This document shows positions 56,293 through 64,000 of a DNA stretch of 64,000 bases, piece after piece. This DNA is from Oasisia sp. SBJ-2009. Taxonomy: Eukaryota > Annelida > Polychaeta > Sabellida > Siboglinidae. How positions within the stretch are numbered: position 1 is the stretch's first letter; every line of letters begins with the position of its first letter. The DNA is taken from the NCBI GenBank assembly GCA_964017155.1, contig OZ024857.1, positions 8,739,190-8,803,189 on the forward strand, written 5' to 3'. The notes below the pieces were generated by a model. It saw only the letters and a list, made by a program, of their open reading frames with translations. It did no database searches and had not been told where the DNA came from. Made by a program: the position numbers and the translations under genes.

Positions 56293-59200
56293 GTGAGCGA
56301 TTAGAGGAGTGAGTAGAGGTGTGAGTGAGTAGAGGTGTGAGTGAGTAGAGGTGGGAGTGAGTACAGGTGAGTAGAGGTGGGAGTGAGTAGAAGTGTGAGT
56401 GAGTAGAGGTGAGAGTGAGTAGAGGTGTGAGTGAGTACAGGTGGGAGTGTGTCGAGGTGAGAGTGTGTAGAAGTGTGAGTGAGTAGAAATGTGAGTGAGT
56501 AGAAGTGTGAGTGAGTAGAGGTGAGAGTGAGTAGAGGTGGGAGTGAGTAGAGGTGAGTAGAGGTGGGAGTGAGTAGAAGTTGAGTGAGTAGAAGTGTGAG
56601 TGAGTAGAGGTGAGAGTGAGTAGAGGTGGGAGTGAGTAGAGGTGGGAGTGAGTAGAAGTTGAGTGAGTACAAGTGTGAGTGAGTAGAGGTGAGAGTGAGT
56701 AGAGTTGGGAGTGAGTAGAGGTGGGAGTGAGTAGAAGTTGAGTGAGTAGAAGTGTGAGTGAGTAGAGGTGGGAGTGAGTAGAAGTGTGAGTGAGTAGAAG
56801 TGTGAGTGAGTAGAAGTGTGAGTGAGTAGAAGTGTGAGTGAGTAGAGGTGGGAGTGAGTAGAGGTGTGAGTGAGTAGAAGTGTGAGTGAGTAGAGGTGGG
56901 AGTGAGTAGAAGTGTGAGTGAGTAGAAGTGTGAGTGAGTAGAAGTGTGAGTGAGTAGAGGTGTGAGTGTGTAGAAGTGTGAGTGAGTAGAAGTGTGAGTG
57001 AGTAGAGGTGGGAGTGAATAGAAGTGTGAGTGAATAGAGGAGGGAGTGAGTAGAGGTGGGAGTAAGTAGAAGTGTGAGTGTGTAGAAGTGTGAGTGAGTA
57101 GAGGTGGGAGTGAATAGAAGTGTGAGTGAATAGAGGAGGGAGTGAGTAGAGGTGGGAGTAAGTAGAAGTGTGAGTGTGTAGAAGTGTGAGTGAGTAGAGG
57201 TGGGAGTGAGTAGAAGTGTGAGTGAGTAGAGGTGTGAGTGTGTAGAAGTGTGAGTGAGTAGAAGTGTGAGTGAGTAGAGGTGGGAGTGAGTAGAGGTGGG
57301 AGTGAGTAGAGGTGGGAGTGAGTAGAGGTGGGAGTGAGTAGAGGTGGGAGTGAGTAGAGGTGGGAGTGAGTAGAGGTGGGAGTGAGTAGAGGTGGGAGTG
57401 AGTAGAGGTGGGAGTGAGTAGAGGTGGGAGTGAGTAGAGGTGGGAGTGAGTAGAGTTGGGAGTGAGTAGAGGTGGGAGTGAGTAGAAGTTGAGTGAGTAG
57501 AAGTGTGAGTGAGTAGAGGTGGGAGTGAGTAGAAGTGTGAGTGAGTAGAAGTGTGAGTGAGTAGAAGTGTGAGTGAGTAGAAGTGTGAGTGAGTAGAGGT
57601 GGGAGTGAGTAGAGGTGTGAGTGAGTAGAAGTGTGAGTGAGTAGAGGTGGGAGTGAGTAGAAGTGTGAGTGAGTAGAAGTGTGAGTGAGTAGAAGTGTGA
57701 GTGAGTAGAGGTGTGAGTGTGTAGAAGTGTGAGTGAGTAGAAGTGTGAGTGAGTAGAGGTGGGAGTGAATAGAAGTGTGAGTGAATAGAGGAGGGAGTGA
57801 GTAGAGGTGGGAGTAAGTAGAAGTGTGAGTGTGTAGAAGTGTGAGTGAGTAGAGGTGGGAGTGAATAGAAGTGTGAGTGAATAGAGGAGGGAGTGAGTAG
57901 AGGTGGGAGTAAGTAGAAGTGTGACTGAGTAGAAGTGTGAGTGAGTAGAGGTGTGAGTGTGTAGAAGTGTGAGTGAGTAGAAGTGTGAGTGAGTAGAGGT
58001 GGGAGTGAGTAGAGGTGGGAGTGAGTAGAGGTGGGAGTGAGTAGAGGTGGGAGTGAGTAGAGGTGGGAGTGAGTAGAGGTGGGAGTGAGTAGAGGTGGGA
58101 GTGAGTAGAGGTGGGAGTGAGTAGAGGTGGGAGTGAGTAGAGGTGGGAGTGAGTAGAGGTGGGAGTGAGTAGAGGTGGGAGTGAGTAGAGGTGGGAGTGA
58201 GTAGAGGTGGGAGTGAGTAGAGGTGGGAGTGAGTAGAGGTGGGAGTGAGTAGAGGTGGGAGTGAGTAGAGGTGGGAGTGAGTAGAGGTGGGAGTGAGTAG
58301 AGGTGGGAGTGAGTAGAGGTGGGAGTGAGTAGAGGTGGGAGTGAGTAGAGGTGGGAGTGAGTAGAGGTGGGAGTGAGTAGAGGTGGGAGTGAGTAGAGGT
58401 GGGAGTGAGTAGAGGTGGGAGTGAGTAGAGGTGGGAGTGAGTAGAGGTGGGAGTGAGTAGAGGTGGGAGTGAGTAGAGGTGGGAGTGAGTAGAGGTGGGA
58501 GTGAGTAGAGGTGGGAGTGAGTAGAGGTGGGAGTGAGTAGAGGTGGGAGTGAGTAGAGGTGGGAGTGAGTAGAGGTGCGAGTGAGTAAAAGTGGGAGTGA
58601 GTAGAGGTGGGAGTGAGTAGAGGTGGGAGTGAGTAGAGGTGGGAGTGAGTAGAGGTGGGAGTGAGTAGAGGTGGGAGTGAGTAGAGGTGGGAGTGAGTAG
58701 AGGTGGGAGTGAGTAGAGGTGGGAGTGAGTAGAGGTGGGAGTGAGTAGAGGTGGGAGTGAGTAGAGGTGGGAGTGAGTAGAGGTGGGAGTGAGTAGAGGT
58801 GGGAGTGAGTAGAACTGTGAATAAGTAGAGGTGGGAGTGAGTAGAGGTGGGAGTGAGTAGAGGTGGGAGTGAGTAGAGGTGGGAGTGAGTAGAGGTGGGG
58901 TGAGTAGAAGTGTGAGTGAGTAGAGGTGGGAGTGAGTAGACGTGGGAGTGAGTAGAGGTGTGAGTGAGTAGAGGTGTGAGTGTGTAGAGGTGGGGGTGAG
59001 TAGAAGTGTGAGTGAGTAGAGGTGGGAGTGAGTAGAGGTGGGAGTGAGTAGAGGTGGGAGTGAGTAGACGTGGGGGTGAGTAGAAGTGTGAGTGAGTAGA
59101 GGTGGGAGTGAGTAGAGGTGGGAGTGAGTAGAGGTGGGGGTGAGTAGAAGTGTGAGTGAGTAGAGGTGGGAGTGAGTAGAGGTGGGAGTGAGTAGAGGTG

Positions 59201-59500
59201 GGAGTGAGTAGAGGTGGGGGTGAGTAGAAGTGTGAGTGAGTAGAGGTGGGAGTGAGTAGACGTGGGAGTGAGTAGAGGTGTGAGTGAGTAGAGGTGTGAG
59301 TGTGTAGAAGTGGGAGTGAGTAGAGGTGGGAGTGAGTATAAGTGTGAGTGAGTAGAGGTGGGAGTGAGTATAAGTGTGAGTGAGTAGAGGTGGGAGTGAG
59401 TATAAGTGTGAGTGAGTAGAGGTGGGAGTGAGTAGAGGTGGGAGTGAGTAGAGGTGGGAGTGAGTAGAACTGTGAATAAGTAGAGGTGGGAGTGAGTAGT
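56293..59500. repeat. 3.2-kb minisatellite with 16-bp unit gtgagtagaggtggga
   Basis: About 200 units. Two main variants (aggtggga and aagtgtga) are arranged non-randomly, and some 15-bp units occur (gaagttgagtgagta). A core at about 57,990-58,800 is nearly homogeneous. The left half has higher-order duplication: the block at about 56,735-57,200 recurs at about 57,485-57,960. The minus strand has no stop in any phase, hence two spurious frames of about 1,100 codons. Lies between the unrecognised gene and the NPVY-tail gene. Confidence 0.96.
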
Positions 59501-60657
59501 TTTCTCCGCGCGAAATCGTCTCGATTCGAGGGGGTATATTTTGTACGTATTTCGCCAAAATATACCTTTTTAACAATTGCTTTATACAAGTGGAATAAAG
59601 TAAGTGTTACATATTTAGAATATCGGTAGACTTTGCACATTCTTCACATATTAAAAAAATCGGCATGTTTTGATCATTCATGTGTTCGACTCGTGGACTG
59701 GCCACGGGGCAGTAACATTATACTTTCGCCAAAATGCCAAAATCGATTACTAGCATAACCCAGAGCCGAGGCCAGAACAGTTGCTAAGACGATGACCGGT
59801 CAGTGATGGATGCCAGGTTTTCATACATTTTTATATAAAAATTATATACAATAGGACAATTGAGCCGACATTGTAAACGAGTGTGTCTTGAGCGCACGTG
59901 GACGTGATTACTTTAAGGATTGTTATCATATTATCGCTCACTGTCACTGACACGTCTGTGATCTTAGTAAAATGCTGTATTCAATGGCGACGTTATTATA
60001 TAACTTACGGGTTACTGTTGTGATTTTGTTCACTCATTCCTGACAATCATCACATGCTTTACAACTAGTATAATACTTACAATCTTAATTCTGCGCGTGG
60101 TCTTGTAAATTATAAATGCCACTCTTCTGTTACTTCTGGTGTTGTGCAGTCTGCAGCCAGCGTCTGCACTGGTTCACCTCGAATTTAACGTGACCTCGGA
60201 GTTACAATGTAGCAACTGGTGACATAAGTTAACTCCTTTTCCTGCGGTTATCCAATGTAGAAAGGTCGACAGAGGGGTGAGGAGGGCTTTTGCCGCCCTG
60301 TAATTTCGCCCCCCCCCCCCCAGTAAATCCCTCCGAACTAACGCTGAAACGGGTTCGAAACTGAGTGAAGGAAAACGCCTATGTAAACGCGTAAATGGCG
60401 ACCTAGTGACCGTACAATTTGTTTTGGAGGGCAGACAGATGGTTGTGCCCCCCCCCCTTGTGTAATAAGTTTGAACTTCGTCCGACTAATCTCATTTAAA
60501 CTATAAAATTAAACGGATACTCCAGTCACTGAGAGGCTCACAATATTAGCTTACATATGTATACTATATTGGTTGTGCCTAGTAATTGTGCACAAACAAA
60601 GATCGTTAATAAACAAATAGTTATAGTTTAATGGTATCAAAACCATGGTAAGTGATA

Positions 60658-60916
60658 TTAGATTCAGGGTGCTGCCATCTTGACACTTATGGGCCAGTGA
60701 CGTAAGCCAAATCGTTTACGTCACTGGCGCATTGTTGAAAAAGGCAAGGATTGGCGGAATGTTAATAATTGTGATAGTGACATAAGCAAAAAGCGACGTA
60801 CTGGATACATCAAATACCACTGGACAGACGTAAGATGTGAGAACGTGCATGCGCCAGTGACGTAGCGGTTTACGTCATTGGCGCATAAGCCTCAAGATAG
60901 CAGTGTCCTGAATCTA
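60658..60916. mobile_element. Small palindromic MITE with TTAGATTCAGG ends
   Basis: Outer ends ttagattcagggtgctgcca and the inverted tgtcctgaatctaa match imperfectly over about 24 bp. Each arm carries its own hairpin: gccagtgacgta against tacgtcactggc at about 60,692-60,729, and again at 60,850-60,884. The element is 259 bp and has no coding capacity. Confidence 0.75.
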
Positions 60917-60939
60917 ACATGGAGTGTTTCTGGTACAAT

Positions 60940-61010
60940 TACACGGTGATGACATGTCAATTATAATGATGACATGTCAATTATAGTGATGACATGACAA
61001 TGTCAATGAT
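60940..61010. repeat. Short tandem repeat gtgatgacatgtcaattata
   Basis: Three to four imperfect 20-bp units. Confidence 0.85.
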
Positions 61011-63026
61011 AGTACAACGACAACTTTTATTGGATCTTTCCACGCTTCATTCTTCCAAAGTATGCACAAACGTCACATCATTCAATCTCTCCGTGACATT
61101 GGTGCATAAATGCACACATCGTGTACAACCGCGTATACGACCCTGAATACAGAAATGAACGTCATGATCAAGTGGGTATAATCGGCATAAATACACGAAT
61201 GAAGTATACATCAACATTTACACAATCATTCCATGAATTAACACGCTATCTAAATACTGATATGTATGAATATGATATTGTGTCTGAATAAATAATATAC
61301 ATATTCACTGGCCGACATTACCTGCTTAACATGCTATACATTTGAACTTCTTTAATTCGTTGTAGCGTGCCAAAAGGGCAAAACACTGGGCACCATGGTC
61401 CCAGTGCATGTGTCGGATTAACGCTATTTTCGGATTAACAAACCAAGGTCATAATTGGATGTATTAGCATTTTGAAATTATTTCGGAGACTACGGGATTA
61501 TCCAAGTTGTGCATTTCCCAATTCCTTGTGTGCTGCATCACTTCCGGCATCAAGAGAAGCATTGCTTGATGGGATATAACGCTGAGGAGATACATATGTT
61601 GGCAGCACCAGCAGTTGTGTGTGCTATATCACATTCACCTACGTATTTAATCCGCTTACTGCAGACGGACAGGAACCAATACACATCGATGGATACACCA
61701 GTTACATGGAGACGAGAACATGACAAACGTATTACAAAATAGTTGTTATAATCAACAACTACATCACCTCCATCGTCGTCGTAATCATCACCGGCAACAA
61801 GAACACAATTATAAAACAAGTCATACTTTGTGTACTTGTGTTCGCTGTATTCGTGTATTGGAAATATTCATGTGGTAACGTCACCAGTAGAAACAACATA
61901 CGTTAGTATAATCTCAAATCAAAGTAAGCATCAAGGTCTGCGTGTTTCCCCTAAAAATAACATTGTGCGTAGGCATGATTATTTTATATGCCGTGTCTAC
62001 AGAAAACACACAGATGCGAAACGTACAGTTAACACAAAATACTTGTAATAAAATACACCAAAAACGTAAGAAAGCGCCAATAAGTCTCACAGAGTCTAAC
62101 CATCTTGTTTGAGGGTTCCTCAGGACACATTTCCGTACATATAGAGCAAGTTGCTGATATTTCAATTGTGTGTGTGTCACACCGACGTGTATTTCAGGTA
62201 AACAAGGCGACCCATTGTAAATATTTACATATCATACAGTAGGTGTTCTCATCTATAAATTCGGTAGATTCCTGAGTGGACGTTGTGTAACTATTCTCAG
62301 GAACCATCATTTGTCATTTACATAACTCATACGTAAGGTAAAATGTACCCAGGTTTCTTAGTAACCTCCGTCAAGCGATCAGAAAAATGGCTGCTTGCTT
62401 TTCGTTTATGTTTTGTTGAAATTATGGGTTTAGAAGATTATCTTTATGACGAAAACATTCACGTATTTAACCGTTATCAACGTTGTTGGCAAAGGCAAGG
62501 CTTGACGGAGGTGTCACGCATATCTTCTGGATGTTGAAACACTTACTCTCAACAACCGTTAGAAGGAATAGGTATTAGAGGGTGCGTTAAACATATTCCA
62601 CAACATCAAAACATTAAAGAAAGATACCAAAGTGCAATATAACAACCGAAATTGGAATGAATAGGACAAGGACAGGAAACGGGATTTGGATTGTGAATAT
62701 TCCATACATTTTCCAGGTTCATTTATGGAATCATCTTACACAGAGGTCATCAATATCCTGAAATATCTAACACAATATCTTAAAAGCACACGCATCGAAG
62801 TTTAACTGAAACGTTAACAATAAAACGCGAGTCATTGCGATTCGCGAATCGTGGCTAGTCAACACACACAAAATGCAGTTTATAGCTTTTGCTTCACTCA
62901 TTTGGATCACTGTGTTCTACTTGACTGTGTTACACGCGTCTGTGGCTGTATTGGTTCATACATATATCCCTTGTAAAAATCCTGTCCGTTCTTATGTTAC
63001 AACGCCTACGGGGACGTAGTCTCGCG

Positions 63027-63278
63027 TCACAGTCTCGTGTCGTACGAGGCATCGGCGACGCCAGTGGATGACGCGTAGCTGGGTGGCGGAGAAGGGCGGC
63101 CGGGGTCGACGGCCCTGTTTTCGGCAGGCTTAGCGTAAACGGGGTATCCAGGCGAGAAGAAGCGCGGTCGGTTGCTGTCGGGCGGCCCCGCCGGCTCCAC
63201 CTCGGAGTCCATCATGTACACGGGGTTGTCGACCGGCCCCAGCGGCTCGTAGCTGCGTGGACGAGTCGTGTCCAACTT
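63027..63278 (-). CDS. Terminal coding exon of an unidentified gene with NPVY and PPPSY motifs
   Basis: Begins in phase 0 after the strong acceptor tcttttcttgtgcag and ends at a TGA (83 codons). The residues include SYEPLGPVDNPVYMMDSEVE, then SPGYPVYAKP and GRPSPPPSYASSTG, ending ASYDTRL. DNPVY fits an NPxY PTB-domain or endocytic motif and PPPSY is PPxY-like (one residue longer), so a cytoplasmic tail of a membrane protein is a reasonable guess. No transmembrane segment lies in this exon, and the rest of the gene is beyond the right edge. The exon is GC-rich against AT-rich flanks, which supports it being coding. Family not recognised. Confidence 0.62.
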   Translation of the reverse strand, partial: KLDTTRPRSYEPLGPVDNPVYMMDSEVEPAGPPDSNRPRFFSPGYPVYAKPAENRAVDPGRPSPPPSYASSTGVADASYDTRL

Positions 63279-63339
63279 CTGCACAAGAAAAGAGAACGGT
63301 TGTTGTGGACCGCCAGAACGGAGTTGTGTGGGTTTGCGG

Positions 63340-63509
63340 GCGTCCGTGTGCGTGTGCGTGTGCGTGTGCGTGTGCGTGTGCGTGTGCGTGTGCGTGCGTG
63401 CGTGAGACAGACAGACAGACCGACCGACCGACCGACCGACCGACCGACCGACCGACCGACCGACCGACCGACCGACCGACCGACCGACCGACCGACCGAC
63501 CGACCGACC

Positions 63510-63559
<50 letters not shown>

Positions 63560-63650
63560 TAGACAGATAGACAGATAGACAGATAGACAGATAGACAGAT
63601 AGACAGATAGACAGATAGACAGATAGATAGATAGATAGATAGATAAATAG
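63340..63650. repeat. Chain of microsatellites (GTGTGC)(GACC)(GACA)(GATAGACA)(GATA)
   Basis: Five motif types follow each other without gaps: gtgtgc (to about 63,405), gacc (63,415-63,512), gaca (to about 63,558), gatagaca (to about 63,620) and gata. Lies in the intron upstream of the terminal exon at 63,278, on that gene's minus strand. Confidence 0.96.
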
Positions 63651-64000
63651 ACACAGACAGAGACAGAGACAGAGAGCGTGTGTGTGCGGGCGTATACGCG
63701 CGTGCGTGTTTTCATCAGAGTGAATGAGTGAGTGTTCAAATGATTGATCAAGTGAGCACGTGGGTGGTGATCGCGTGTCTCAGTGAATGCAGTGATTGCG
63801 TGATAATGTTTGAATCTGTGCACAGGTGCTTGCGTGTGAATACAAACAAAATAAATAAAACGATATATCATGCTGCAATATTCATGACATTGCACAACAA
63901 TAATCAATACCTAGACGCATACATCAGCATACGTTCATACAAATACAAAAGCAATCCAAATGTATAGTGCACATCACCAACCAATCGCAATACGCCTCAC

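Larger units (their letters stand above)
59501..63026. other. Intergenic, no gene seen apart from a MITE
   Basis: AT-rich unique sequence with C-runs at about 60,309-60,321 and 60,449-60,458, the 60,658-60,916 MITE, and a 14-bp perfect palindrome at 62,838-62,851. Confidence 0.5.

Noticed and set aside
56290..59640. Minus-strand open frames of 1,116 and 1,091 codons (Leu/Thr/Pro/Ser/His repeats)
   Set aside because: They are generated by a 16-bp tandem repeat without stops in any phase. Overlapping frames give the same peptide, and there is no non-repeat domain.

Overview
This is an animal (metazoan) nuclear genomic window: AT-rich, intron-rich and full of repeats. There are no bacterial-style operons. 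It carries spliced genes, microsatellites and minisatellites, MITE-like DNA transposons, and remnants of CR1/L2-type, RTE-type and Penelope-like retroelements. The gene families and transposon mix suggest an invertebrate, but the sequence alone does not fix the phylum. All four recognisable genes lie on the minus strand, so the window reads right to left.

Right to left: (D) 63,027-63,278 is the terminal coding exon of a gene that continues beyond the right edge; it encodes a tail with NPVY and PPPSY motifs. (C) 54,345 down to 47,136 holds the first three coding exons of an unrecognised gene, joined by matching splice phases. (B) 42,350 down to 28,296 is a nearly complete 1,4-alpha-glucan (glycogen) branching enzyme gene, GBE1: thirteen coding exons (669 codons) with all four GH13 catalytic motifs. 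Only the last ~20 codons were not found. (A) 8,887 down to 4,453 holds two exons encoding the start of the C2 domain of a class I Rab11 family-interacting protein; its other exons were not found.

Between and inside these genes: tRNA-derived SINE copies (737-1,035; 33,711-34,030); a very G-rich polypurine tract beside the C2 exon (4,029-4,441); long microsatellites at 7.5-9.2 kb; a 15-bp polypyrimidine minisatellite (12.93-13.83 kb); a 407-bp fold-back (16.04 kb); a TA-flanked MITE nested in an older repeat (17.9 kb); L2-like and CR1-like retroelement remnants (18.5-22.7 kb); an RTE-like endonuclease remnant (24.6-25.1 kb); a two-copy hAT-like MITE family (10.64 and 37.72 kb); a pogo-like element and a Penelope remnant in GBE1 introns; a 1,035-bp palindrome (53.2 kb); and a 3.2-kb 16-bp minisatellite with higher-order structure (56.3-59.5 kb).

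I found no undescribed multi-gene system. The most distinctive feature is at GBE1, where tandem duplications touch splice junctions: the exon 7 donor lies in a perfect 55-bp duplication, the exon 2 donor lies at the edge of a ~35-bp minisatellite carrying donor-like sites, and a nine-copy 24-bp minisatellite upstream of exon 4 is open and in frame with that exon.
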